NCBI GenBank assembly: GCA_902516235.1
Contig: CABXXO010000003.1
Coordinates: 1 to 59,624, forward strand
Source of the DNA: an uncultured Alphaproteobacteria bacterium
GTDB lineage: Bacteria; Pseudomonadota; Alphaproteobacteria; HIMB59
DNA: 59,624 nucleotides
Reading direction: 5' to 3'
The position numbers and the translations under genes are program-made. Below are positions 7,663 to 16,193 of the stretch, piece after piece (the stretch's first letter is position 1; every line of letters begins with the position of its first letter). The notes below the pieces were generated by a model. The model did no database searches. It worked only from the letters and a program-made list of their open reading frames with translations, and was not told where the DNA came from.

Positions 7663-10262
7663 TATTCAGCGTACTTTACTGCTTCTTCTAATTCAACAGA
7701 GACTATTTGAGAAATTCCTTCTTCAGGCATAGTAACACCATAGAGTCTATCTACTCTAGACATGGTCATTCGATTGTGGGTAATAATTATAAATTTAGTT
7801 TGCACTTTTTCAGAAATTTCCTCAACCATACTACAAAATCTATCAACATTATTGTCATCTAACGGAGCGTCAACCTCATCTAATATACAAAAAGGCGAGG
7901 GGTTCGCCATAAATACAGCAAATAATAAAGAAATCGCAGTCAATGCTTGTTCACCTCCTGATAAAAGAGTTATATTTTGCATTTTCTTTCCAGGAGGACT
8001 TGCGAATATCACTAAACCTGAATTTAGTGGGTCTTCGTCATTCTGTATAAGTTTTAAATAAGCTTTTCCCCCACCAAATAATTTGGTGAAGAGTCTTTCA
8101 AAATTTTCATTAACAATTTTAAAAGCATCTTTTAACCTTGTGACACCCTCTTTATTAATTTTATTTATTGCCTCGTGAAGCTTTTCAATGGACTCTTGAA
8201 TCTCATTTTTATCTTTGATCGTTTCATCAACTTTTTCTCTTAATTTAACATATTCATCTTCAGCAAGTAAATTTACAGCACCAATTCTCTCTCTTTCAGC
8301 ATTCAATCTTGAAACTCTTTTTTCTGCAGTCTCTAAATCCTCATCTTTCTTAAATTTTTCTATTTCATTTTCTAAATTTAATAAATCGACATTTATTTTT
8401 TCTCTACAAGATTGTGTGAGCTGAGCTAAGTTATTTGAATAATTTGAAATCTCCGACTCTTTTCGAATTAACTCCTCTTTAACAACTGAGTAATTTTGTT
8501 CTTTACTTCTCAATTCTTTGGAGAGTTTTTCTAAAAGATTTTCTTGTTCTTGTAATTCGTTATCAAAAAGTTTTTTTTCACCATCTAGTTGGTTAATTTT
8601 ATTTAGTAAAAACTGTCTTTTACTATCAATATCTCCTGGATTATTCTCGGATACTTCTAATTCTTCCTTTGTAGTTTTTATTCTTTGATTTAAATCTTCA
8701 GTTTTCTGATTTGTGACTTCTAAAATTCTTTCCCATTCAATAATTTGCTTTTTGAGATCATTCAGTCTTTTTTCCTTTAATTCTGAGAGAATTGTAGAAA
8801 TATTTGCTTCATAGCTACTTGAAATAAAAAGGCCATCCCACCTCCACAAATTACCCTCTAAATCAACAATAGCTTGACCGATATCTATTTTACTATGATT
8901 TTCTGTTCCTTCTTTTTTTGTTGATACGATTGCTACATTTTCAAGTTTATTAATTACTTGATTCGGGGCTTTTATTACATCTGAAGCTAACTCACAATTA
9001 AAATTAAATTTTTTTGTAGCGTTCTTTACTAAATGCTCACTCCAATAATATATATCATCTGGCTCAAGTGATGCCAAAAGCTCTTTACCAAAAATAGCAG
9101 CTACTGCATTTTCATATTTCTTATCAAAGGAAATATTATTTAGTAAACTTTTATCAGATTGATTTATGGGGTTGTCACGATTTTCTGCTTCAAATTCCTT
9201 AGAAGACAAATCTTCAATATCTTTTTTTATTGTCTTAATTTTATTATTAGTATCTTCAAATTGTTTTTGTTCGATTTGCAAGTCTTGATTTAGTTGTTTT
9301 ACTCGATGCTCTAGATTTATTTTATGTTCTTCAAAACGCAATTCTTCTTGTTTTAGGTTTTCTACAGTCATATTCAATCTATCAAGTTCGCTATTCAATG
9401 AGTAAGATTTTTCTCTCATTGGGGGAATTTTAACTTTTAAATCCTCATATGCTTGATCTTGGATTGATACATCACCTTGAAAGTCAGCAAGCTTTATTTT
9501 AATTTTATCTCTTTCCTCATTCAGTTTTTCAATAATAAGTTGAAGATCGTTTCTCTTAACAAAAAATACTGAAGCTTCTGCATTTTTGATTAATGTTGAT
9601 ATATTTCTAAATCTTTCTGCTTCCTTAGCTTGTTTTTTAAGAATAGCTAATTGTTCTTCGTATGTCTCAATCACATCTTCTACTCTGAGTAAATTATTGT
9701 TAGCACCTTTTAACCTTAACTCTGCATCGTGCCTTCTAGACTGTAAACCTAATATTCCTGCAGCTTCCTCTAAAACCATTTTCCTATCTTCTGGTTTTGC
9801 TTGAGTAATAGCTCCTATTCTTCCTTGGCTAACTATAGAAGTAGACCTTGCTGATGTAGACGCATCTGCAAAAAGTAATTGTATATCTTTTAATCTAACC
9901 TCTTTACCGTTTATAAAAGAATTTGTTCCCTCCCCCCTCCAAATCTTTCTAGCAATTTCTAATTGCTTAGACTCAAATTTATTCTCTAAATCACTTCCAT
10001 CAATATTTACAAATAATCCTACCTCAGCAATATTCCATGATGGACGGTTATCAGTTCCACTAAAAATCAAATCATCAATTTCTTTACCGCGAAGCTGTTT
10101 AGCAGAAACCTCTCCCAAACCAAACCTAATTGCCTCGACAATATTTGATTTTCCACAACCATTTGGACCTACGATCCCGGTCAGCCCATTTTTTATCTCA
10201 AAATCTGTCGGCTCAACGAAAGATTTAAAACCTTTTATTGAAAGTTTATCTAAAGATAGCAA
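7662..10262 (-). CDS. smc: chromosome partition protein SMC, short-armed
   Basis: An ABC-type ATPase of the condensin complex that compacts and segregates DNA. Walker A GPNGCGKS is at 32-39, the signature LLSGGEQAL begins at about 766 and Walker B CILDEVDAPLDD follows at about 792. The middle holds an alphaproteobacterial-type hinge ending in LEGNLWRWDG (about 470), flanked by coiled coils. At 866 residues it is much shorter than the usual 1,150; the heads and hinge look complete, so the loss is in the arms. The start is TTG, one base after the dsbA stop, and its stop overlaps atpI. Confidence 0.93.
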   Translation of the reverse strand: MLSLDKLSIKGFKSFVEPTDFEIKNGLTGIVGPNGCGKSNIVEAIRFGLGEVSAKQLRGKEIDDLIFSGTDNRPSWNIAEVGLFVNIDGSDLENKFESKQLEIARKIWRGEGTNSFINGKEVRLKDIQLLFADASTSARSTSIVSQGRIGAITQAKPEDRKMVLEEAAGILGLQSRRHDAELRLKGANNNLLRVEDVIETYEEQLAILKKQAKEAERFRNISTLIKNAEASVFFVKRNDLQLIIEKLNEERDKIKIKLADFQGDVSIQDQAYEDLKVKIPPMREKSYSLNSELDRLNMTVENLKQEELRFEEHKINLEHRVKQLNQDLQIEQKQFEDTNNKIKTIKKDIEDLSSKEFEAENRDNPINQSDKSLLNNISFDKKYENAVAAIFGKELLASLEPDDIYYWSEHLVKNATKKFNFNCELASDVIKAPNQVINKLENVAIVSTKKEGTENHSKIDIGQAIVDLEGNLWRWDGLFISSSYEANISTILSELKEKRLNDLKKQIIEWERILEVTNQKTEDLNQRIKTTKEELEVSENNPGDIDSKRQFLLNKINQLDGEKKLFDNELQEQENLLEKLSKELRSKEQNYSVVKEELIRKESEISNYSNNLAQLTQSCREKINVDLLNLENEIEKFKKDEDLETAEKRVSRLNAERERIGAVNLLAEDEYVKLREKVDETIKDKNEIQESIEKLHEAINKINKEGVTRLKDAFKIVNENFERLFTKLFGGGKAYLKLIQNDEDPLNSGLVIFASPPGKKMQNITLLSGGEQALTAISLLFAVFMANPSPFCILDEVDAPLDDNNVDRFCSMVEEISEKVQTKFIIITHNRMTMSRVDRLYGVTMPEEGISQIVSVELEEAVKYAE

Positions 10263-10263
10263 A

Positions 10264-10881
10264 TTAATTATTCAATTTTTTTTCAATTATTTTTATAAAT
10301 TCTGAAGCTGGTCTATTACCTTGTAACTTCTCTCCATTAATTAAAAATGTTGGTGTGCTTTCAACCCCAAAAATATTTTGAGCATCAACTTGTAAAGATA
10401 AAAGTTTATTGTGAGAGCTTTCATCTTTTAAACAAGATTGTAATTCATCATCTCCAAGTCCATGTTGCAATCCATAGCTATTGAGTAATTCAATTATCTC
10501 TTCTCCCGATCTAGCTTTCGTCCAAACATCATAGTTTTGATAAACAGAATCAACATAACTTGGACGAATACCTTCGTTGCAATTTGCTACAATTGTCGCG
10601 TAAAAAGCAGCTTGGTTTAATGGAAAATCAATTAAGTAGAAATTAATATTTTTGTAAACACTGCTTTCTTTCAATTCTTGGAGTGTTTCGTTATGAAATT
10701 CTGCACAATGCGAACAGCTAAATGAAGAAAACTCAATTATATCAACAGAATTTTCCTCTAATGATTTAATTAAAGGATCTATTTTATTGTCTTCAATATA
10801 TTGTTTGTATTCGTAATCTTTCGATATTGCAGAATTTAGGAAAAGTATTCCCAAAGAAATTATTATACTAATTATTTTCAT
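10264..10881 (-). CDS. periplasmic DsbA-family thiol oxidoreductase
   Basis: A thioredoxin-fold protein of 205 residues with a signal peptide (MKIISIIISLGILFLNSAIS) and the active site CSHC at C56-C59, plus the cis-proline loop ESTPTFLING near the C terminus. It probably forms or shuffles disulfides in exported proteins. I chose the ATG at 10881 because it begins a clean signal peptide; an upstream TTG at 10905 would add eight residues. It overlaps the end of the upstream dciA-like gene by 14 bases. The order dciA-dsbA-smc beside mutY recurs in alphaproteobacteria. Confidence 0.9.
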   Translation of the reverse strand: MKIISIIISLGILFLNSAISKDYEYKQYIEDNKIDPLIKSLEENSVDIIEFSSFSCSHCAEFHNETLQELKESSVYKNINFYLIDFPLNQAAFYATIVANCNEGIRPSYVDSVYQNYDVWTKARSGEEIIELLNSYGLQHGLGDDELQSCLKDESSHNKLLSLQVDAQNIFGVESTPTFLINGEKLQGNRPASEFIKIIEKKLNN

Positions 10882-11320
10882 ATATCTTTTTATTAATATT
10901 TTCAAAAATGGATCTTACTTCTTGGTCTTTTATATCATTAAATTTTTGATTATTAAGGGATTTTCCTGAAGCTTTGAGTGATAAATTAGTATTATTTTCA
11001 ATATTTGTATTATTATTGGAAAGATCCTGAAAAAATATGATTTTATTTACTTTTGTTCCAGTCACTTCCTCTATTTTCAGAATAATTTCTTTTGTCTTTG
11101 AATGCATCTCGAATGATTGACTAGGATTCACTCTAAATTCAAAAACAACAGATTCTATCTTAGTATTAACAACAGTTTTTTTTAATTTAACAAATTTATT
11201 ATTTTCACCAAAGATATATTCCCAGTTCTTAAAAAGAAGAGTATTTATTTTTAGTTTTTTTTTATTTACTTTATTAACCAGATGAAAAGCAATGTCATTG
11301 AGCTTGGAGAATTTTTTCAT
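10868..11320 (-). CDS. DUF721/DciA-like protein (putative helicase loader)
   Basis: A 150-residue basic protein whose first half fits the DUF721 pattern (small helical start, then LLFKNWEYIFGE corresponding to the family's 'W..IVG', then a beta-rich core VVFEFRVNPSQSFEMHSK). DciA loads the replicative helicase DnaB in most bacteria that lack DnaC. Recognition rests on this weak pattern plus the conserved position between mutY and dsbA-smc. The C-terminal third is Asn-rich and low complexity. Its first 39 bases overlap the first 39 bases of divergent mutY; no alternative ATG, GTG or TTG start is available in the early part of either frame. Confidence 0.7.
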   Translation of the reverse strand: MKKFSKLNDIAFHLVNKVNKKKLKINTLLFKNWEYIFGENNKFVKLKKTVVNTKIESVVFEFRVNPSQSFEMHSKTKEIILKIEEVTGTKVNKIIFFQDLSNNNTNIENNTNLSLKASGKSLNNQKFNDIKDQEVRSIFENINKKIYENN

Positions 11321-12280
11321 AAAAATAAATTTATTCCTTTAATCCTACATTGGTTTAAAAAAAATCAAAGAAACTTATATTGGAGAAGAAATAGAGATTT
11401 ATATCTCACTTATTTATCAGAAATTATGCTTCAACAAACTACTGTGAGAACAGTAGAAAACAAGATAAAAGAAATAATAAATATTTTTCCAAGTTTTAAT
11501 TCCTTTAAAAATAAAAATTTAGAACAATTACTCAAAGTTTGGTCAGGTTTGGGTTATTACAAAAGGGCGGTAAACCTATTCAAAGCAGTAACAATTATTA
11601 ACGATAAATTCAATGGAGTCTTGCCAGATAATAGTGATGCCCTAATTTCTTTACCTGGTGTTGGTAAATACACTTCAAGTGCAATATTAGCTATAGGCCA
11701 TAACCAAAAAGCATTCCCTATTGATGTAAATGTAAAAAGATTAGTAGAAAGAATATCTGGTGCTGAATTTAAAGATAAAGAAGTTGAAAATATATTAAGT
11801 TTGGCTTGTAAAAAAAAGATTTCCTATAGAAGTTTAGCTGAGTCTATGATGGATTTTAGTTCTATAATTTGTAAAAAAATAAAACCTGATTGTTATAAAT
11901 GTAGATTTTCTAATTTTTGTAAATCAGCTTTTCAAAAATTTGAAAATAATAAAAATACAAAAAAAATTAATAAGAAAATAGATTTCTATATATTAAACTC
12001 CCCTTTACACATTTGTTTTATAAAAAAACCAAAATTTCAATTTTATAAAAATTTTATCCATTTACCTTCAAATTTGGATGAAGAATTTATCTCAAATATA
12101 AAATCAAAAAAAAAAGAGAAGATTAAAAGTTTTAAATTTGTAATTACAAATAACCTTTTTCAAGTTAACGTTTATAAACTAAATCAAAAAAAATTAAAAA
12201 TTGCTAATACAGTATGGATTGAAAAGATAAAAACAAAAGAACTTGCTTTACCAACTTTATTTAAAAAGATACTTAATTAA
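11282..12280 (+). CDS. mutY: adenine DNA glycosylase
   Basis: Removes adenine mispaired with 8-oxoguanine. The 332-residue protein has the catalytic glutamate E47 in YLSEIMLQQT, the helix-hairpin-helix LPGVGKYTSSAI (about 124-135), the catalytic aspartate D148 in PIDVNVKRL, and a complete 4Fe-4S loop with spacing C-6-C-2-C-5-C (C197, C204, C207, C213). The C-terminal NUDIX-like mismatch-recognition domain is short and Lys/Asn-rich. ATG 11282 is the only standard start that keeps the conserved LYWRRNRD segment, and it places the start inside the divergent dciA-like gene. The 3' end overlaps ccrM by four bases. Confidence 0.93.
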   Translation: MKSNVIELGEFFHKNKFIPLILHWFKKNQRNLYWRRNRDLYLTYLSEIMLQQTTVRTVENKIKEIINIFPSFNSFKNKNLEQLLKVWSGLGYYKRAVNLFKAVTIINDKFNGVLPDNSDALISLPGVGKYTSSAILAIGHNQKAFPIDVNVKRLVERISGAEFKDKEVENILSLACKKKISYRSLAESMMDFSSIICKKIKPDCYKCRFSNFCKSAFQKFENNKNTKKINKKIDFYILNSPLHICFIKKPKFQFYKNFIHLPSNLDEEFISNIKSKKKEKIKSFKFVITNNLFQVNVYKLNQKKLKIANTVWIEKIKTKELALPTLFKKILN

Positions 12281-13341
12281 TTCCTCATCTTTCTTCTTAA
12301 CATATCTATAGATATTAAATTCTTTTTTCTATCTTCGTAATGCCAGTAATCCCATCCATTAAAACTTGACGTCTTATTTACTTTTGCAGCAATTTTATGA
12401 ATTGATCCTCTATCATTTTTGTAAGTTATACTTCCATCTGGAAGCACAGTGGCTTTATAGTTCTTGTTATTATTATAAAGTGTAGATCCTGGTTTTAAGT
12501 GACCATTATCAACTAAACTTGCGAAAGGTATCTTTTGAACCGGTTTATCTTTTTCATTAACTTGTAATAAGTAACTTTTTAGAGATTTAATTTTTTTTAA
12601 TCTTCTTTTAGCTAAATTGAAATAATCTTTATCCTTTTCAAAGCCTATATAATTTCTACCTAAATATTTTCCCTCAGCACAAAAACTTGCAGTACCCGCA
12701 AATGGTTCTAAAATTAGATCTCCTTGAATAGACGATTGAAGTATTATTTTTTTCATCAAAGCTAGAGGTTTTTGAGTAGGGTGGGCTGTTTGGTTTGTTT
12801 TATTTTTAATTCTTTCTTTACCTGAGCAAATAGGAAAATTCCAAATACTTCTTTCTTGTTTATCTTCGTTTGCAACTTTTAAAGTATGATAATTAAATTG
12901 GTATTTTGACTTAGGTTTTTTTGAACACCATATTAGAGTTTCATGAGCATTTGTAAGTCTTGTTGCTCTGAAATTTGGTAAAGGATTTGATTTAGCCCAA
13001 ATTACATCATTCAAAATCCAAAAGTTTAGATCTTGAAGAATTTTTCCAATTCTAAAGATATTGTGATAAGACCCTATAATCCATAATCCACCATCTGGCT
13101 TTAAAACTCTTTTACACTCAAGTAAGTATGAAAGGGTAAATTCATCATAGCTTGCATAATTATCAAATTTGTCCCAATCTTGAGTCACCCCACTGACAAT
13201 GGAATGGTTTGGTCTTGTTAAAACTTTATTTAGTTGCAAATTGTAAGGGGGGTCTAAAAAGATTAAATCTATAGTATGGTCTTCAATTTTTTCAAATAGA
13301 TCAATGCAATCACCTAGATAAAGACTATTTTGTTTTAACAC
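12277..13341 (-). CDS. ccrM: CcrM-type adenine-N6 DNA methyltransferase
   Basis: Methylates the adenine of GANTC and helps time the cell cycle in alphaproteobacteria. The catalytic motif DPPY is at 30-33, early in the protein as in beta-class enzymes, and the cofactor motif EPFAGTASFCAEG lies near 213. The C-terminal ~90 residues (HLKPGSTLY, GSIHKIAAKV, NGWDYWHYE, ISIDMLRRKM) are the RAMA domain typical of CcrM. The length of 354 residues is normal. The start is GTG. Neighbouring rnhB fits the usual alphaproteobacterial position. GANTC as the target is family knowledge, not visible in the protein. Confidence 0.93.
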   Translation of the reverse strand: MLKQNSLYLGDCIDLFEKIEDHTIDLIFLDPPYNLQLNKVLTRPNHSIVSGVTQDWDKFDNYASYDEFTLSYLLECKRVLKPDGGLWIIGSYHNIFRIGKILQDLNFWILNDVIWAKSNPLPNFRATRLTNAHETLIWCSKKPKSKYQFNYHTLKVANEDKQERSIWNFPICSGKERIKNKTNQTAHPTQKPLALMKKIILQSSIQGDLILEPFAGTASFCAEGKYLGRNYIGFEKDKDYFNLAKRRLKKIKSLKSYLLQVNEKDKPVQKIPFASLVDNGHLKPGSTLYNNNKNYKATVLPDGSITYKNDRGSIHKIAAKVNKTSSFNGWDYWHYEDRKKNLISIDMLRRKMRN

Positions 13342-13345
13342 TACG

Positions 13346-13369
13346 GAATCTTAATACTAATAAAGAATC
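13346..13369 (-). promoter_or_regulatory. pair of GANTC sites upstream of ccrM
   Basis: GAATC occurs at 13346-13350 and 13365-13369, 5 and 24 bases upstream of the GTG start of ccrM, inside the 61-base gap to rnhB. Both are GANTC, the expected recognition sequence of the adjacent methyltransferase. Methylation sites in the ccrM leader are known to affect its transcription in Caulobacter; an equivalent feedback role here is inference. Confidence 0.5.
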
Positions 13370-13402
13370 ATGTGTACAAAAAGCATTGTAGTCTGTTGAT
13401 AA

Positions 13403-14005
13403 CTAAGTAGATAACTTTTTGATAAGTTTACTTATTGGTTGATAAGTTGTCCGATGAAATTTACTGACACCATGTGAGTAAATAGCATCTAAATGATTTT
13501 TAGTTCCATATCCTGCATTTTTATCCCATTGATAAACATTATCTTTTGAGTGAAGTTTAGTGATTAATTTGTCCCTATATACTTTTGCAATAATAGATGC
13601 TGCAGAGACTTGATTTATTTTATCGTCTGCTTTGACTAGGGCTTTTAATTTATAATCCTTCATACCATTTGGGATAAACTTCCCGTCAATAATGACTGTA
13701 TCCGTTTTTTTAGATAACAAAATAATTGATTGCTTCATGCATTGCAAAACTACATTGTGAATATTAAATTTCTCAATAAATTTTTTTTTTCCAACAATAA
13801 TTTGATAATTAAAATTAAAGCCCCTATTTAATTTGAAATAATTATAAATTTCCTCTCTCTTTTTTTTATTTATTTTTTTTGAGTCAGTAACATCAAAAGG
13901 AAGTTCTTGAAAGAAAGAATTTTGAGATCTAAATGCACAAACTATTGCGCTTCCAACTAGAGAACCTCTACCAACTTCATCAACACCAACGACATATTCA
14001 CTCAT
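13403..14005 (-). CDS. rnhB: ribonuclease HII
   Basis: Removes ribonucleotides and RNA primers from DNA. The N-terminal GVDEVGRGSLVG carries the first two catalytic acids (D9, E10); DSKKINKKKRE, VIDGKF and ADDKINQVSAASIIAKVYRD follow in family order. Two hundred residues is normal. I prefer the ATG at 14005 over a TTG one codon upstream. It overlaps moaB by 8 bases, and 61 bases separate its end from ccrM. Both RNase H types (HI at 3.6 kb) are kept in this compact genome. Confidence 0.95.
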   Translation of the reverse strand: MSEYVVGVDEVGRGSLVGSAIVCAFRSQNSFFQELPFDVTDSKKINKKKREEIYNYFKLNRGFNFNYQIIVGKKKFIEKFNIHNVVLQCMKQSIILLSKKTDTVIIDGKFIPNGMKDYKLKALVKADDKINQVSAASIIAKVYRDKLITKLHSKDNVYQWDKNAGYGTKNHLDAIYSHGVSKFHRTTYQPISKLIKKLST

Positions 14006-14519
14006 CAAGTCTTGGTATCAATTCGATAAAATTACATGGTTTGTGTCTTATATCTAATTGATGAAAAAGAATATCATTCCAAGCATCTCGAACAGCAGAA
14101 GTAGATCCAGGCAAGCAAAAAATATAAGTTTGATTTAATAAAAAGGCACTTGCTCGAGATTGTATGGTTGAAGTTCCAATTTTTTGATAACTGAGTTGTC
14201 TAAATAATTCACCAAATCCTGGTATTTCAATTTGAGATATTTTTTTCAAAGCATCAATTGTATTATCTCTTCCCGTTAAACCTGTTCCTCCTGTTGTAAT
14301 TAATACATCGTTTTCAACAGAGTTAGTTAAGCCTTTAATTATAGGTATAAAGATTTTTGGTTCGTCTTCGATAATTTGATAATGAGAAACATAATGTCCT
14401 TTTTGAAGTATTAGATCCTTTAATGTATTACCAGATTTATCATCGTTCTCTTTTCTTGTGTCCGATAAAGTAATGACGGCAATATTTATCTTTTTAAATG
14501 TTATTGTTTCGTCAATCAT
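13998..14519 (-). CDS. moaB: molybdenum cofactor biosynthesis protein MoaB/Mog family
   Basis: A 173-residue MoCF-domain protein that likely adenylates molybdopterin or aids metal insertion. The domain shows ITLSDTR at the start, VLITTGGTGLTGRD in the ligand-binding loop, and the C-terminal LPGSTSAVRDAWNDIL. The C-terminal RHKPCNFIELIPRL is characteristic of the MoaB branch. It overlaps the transglycosylase gene by 8 bases and rnhB by 8. MoaD and MoaE genes occur at 36-37 kb. Confidence 0.9.
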   Translation of the reverse strand: MIDETITFKKINIAVITLSDTRKENDDKSGNTLKDLILQKGHYVSHYQIIEDEPKIFIPIIKGLTNSVENDVLITTGGTGLTGRDNTIDALKKISQIEIPGFGELFRQLSYQKIGTSTIQSRASAFLLNQTYIFCLPGSTSAVRDAWNDILFHQLDIRHKPCNFIELIPRLDE

Positions 14520-16191
14520 TAATCAAAATCGTATTAGTTGCTATCAACTCATCAGCATAATCAAAAGAATTATGATTTATTAATTCATAAATAACAAGAT
14601 TAGTTAGAACTCGCTCTACAAATAATCGAGTTTCTCTTGATGGAATAGATTCAATTAAAAGGAAGCTATCATTATTGAAAGTAGTTTTTTTCATCCATTT
14701 TGAAAGATTTCCGGGTCCGGCATTATAAGAGATTAGTGCTTTCAATAAATCACCCTCTATATAATTTATTGATAATAAATTTTGTAAATAAAGACTTCCT
14801 GTTTCGACGTTAATTTCAGGATTATACAATATTCTAGGATTTGATTTAAATTGATGTTTTTTATTTACCATACGGGCTGTGGAGGGAAGAATTTGCATTA
14901 ATCCATATGCACTTTTCCCACTTTTTGCAAAAGCGCTGAACTTAGACTCCTGTCTTATCATGCTTATGATAATAGTTGGATCTATGTCGTTGAAATTATA
15001 ATTTTGAATCCATTGTGGTGTTGGATAAAGATAATCTATGGGAGCATCATCTTTAAATAAATATTTTGCTGTTTTAATTTGAAGAGAACTTAAGTCATTT
15101 TTAATAGAAAAATTTAAAATGAGTCTTTTAAATCTATCATTAGTAATATTTTGAAGTCTATTTAACTCAATCTCGGCAATTGGCAGTTCATCAATGTTTA
15201 TTAATGCCTGAATTCTCTTACCTAATTTTGTATCTAAAAATGAGTCAAGATCCGAGTTCATTATAGAGGTGTTAAATTCAAAGTCCTGAATGGTCTTATC
15301 AATTATTCTACAAGATAAAATGGAATAAATATTAAAACTTGGCCTACAAGATTTATTTAAAGCCATTAACGAAGCTTTAAAGGTAATAACATCTTCAGCA
15401 TCTTTTGTTGATGATAAAAATGACCAATATGCTCCAGCATCGCTGAGCCATTTGTTATCTGAAATTTTTGAGAGTATTAAAAACTGCCTTGAAGCTCTCT
15501 GATATTTACCTTTTCTATAATACGAAAGTCCCTTAATCCATAAGCCTTCAGAGTAAGGTTGACTTAAAAATGCCTCATCGTTAAGCACATTAATTGCCTT
15601 ATCATCTAAATCTGCGAGATAATACCCGTTGGCAATTTTTGACAATAAAAATGACTTCTCTTTTTGATTAAAATATTTTATGTGGTGATTCAAATATTCT
15701 AAAGCTCCAGTTGGCCATCCTCTACCAACTCTTGATCTTACAGTGTTATAAATACTAATTTTTTTTGAGTAATTTTTATTTGAAAATATTTTATTTGATT
15801 TACTTGAATTGGTAGCTTCTATTTTATTTTTTTGAAAGATTTCATTAAATAGGGGGGATGAATTTTTTTTTGGTCTTTTTGCCCCATCTGGCATTCTTCG
15901 CACACCTAATTTATAAATCCTTCTCGCTTCATATTGATCACTGTATTCACTTAACCAATCTCGTAGTTCTAAAAAACTGGATCGATGTGCTGTAGGATGT
16001 AGGAGTTTTAAAGCTTGAACATGACCCATGAGTATTAAGTCATCAAGTTTTGCAATATTTTTATCACCTTTAGCAAAACTACCATCTCTGTAATCTTTAA
16101 AAATACTTTTGTAAAGATCTATATCTTTTGAACTAAGGGCAAATATAGTTTGCGAGTAAAAAAGTGAGATTAATATGAGAACAATTTTCAT
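14512..16191 (-). CDS. soluble lytic murein transglycosylase (Slt-type)
   Basis: A periplasmic enzyme cleaving the glycan strands of peptidoglycan. The start at 16191 gives a clean signal peptide (MKIVLILISLFYSQTIFALS); the longer frame, which begins with GTG inside the upstream gene, is rejected. The long helical superhelix domain of about 400 residues is followed by the lysozyme-like SLT domain with catalytic E415 in RQESKFSAFA, then GLMQILPSTA and ALISYNAGPGNLSKWM. The length of 559 residues is slightly below the usual 600-650. It begins 2 bases after the UDG-like gene and overlaps moaB by 8. Confidence 0.92.
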   Translation of the reverse strand: MKIVLILISLFYSQTIFALSSKDIDLYKSIFKDYRDGSFAKGDKNIAKLDDLILMGHVQALKLLHPTAHRSSFLELRDWLSEYSDQYEARRIYKLGVRRMPDGAKRPKKNSSPLFNEIFQKNKIEATNSSKSNKIFSNKNYSKKISIYNTVRSRVGRGWPTGALEYLNHHIKYFNQKEKSFLLSKIANGYYLADLDDKAINVLNDEAFLSQPYSEGLWIKGLSYYRKGKYQRASRQFLILSKISDNKWLSDAGAYWSFLSSTKDAEDVITFKASLMALNKSCRPSFNIYSILSCRIIDKTIQDFEFNTSIMNSDLDSFLDTKLGKRIQALINIDELPIAEIELNRLQNITNDRFKRLILNFSIKNDLSSLQIKTAKYLFKDDAPIDYLYPTPQWIQNYNFNDIDPTIIISMIRQESKFSAFAKSGKSAYGLMQILPSTARMVNKKHQFKSNPRILYNPEINVETGSLYLQNLLSINYIEGDLLKALISYNAGPGNLSKWMKKTTFNNDSFLLIESIPSRETRLFVERVLTNLVIYELINHNSFDYADELIATNTILIND

Positions 16192-16193
16192 TT

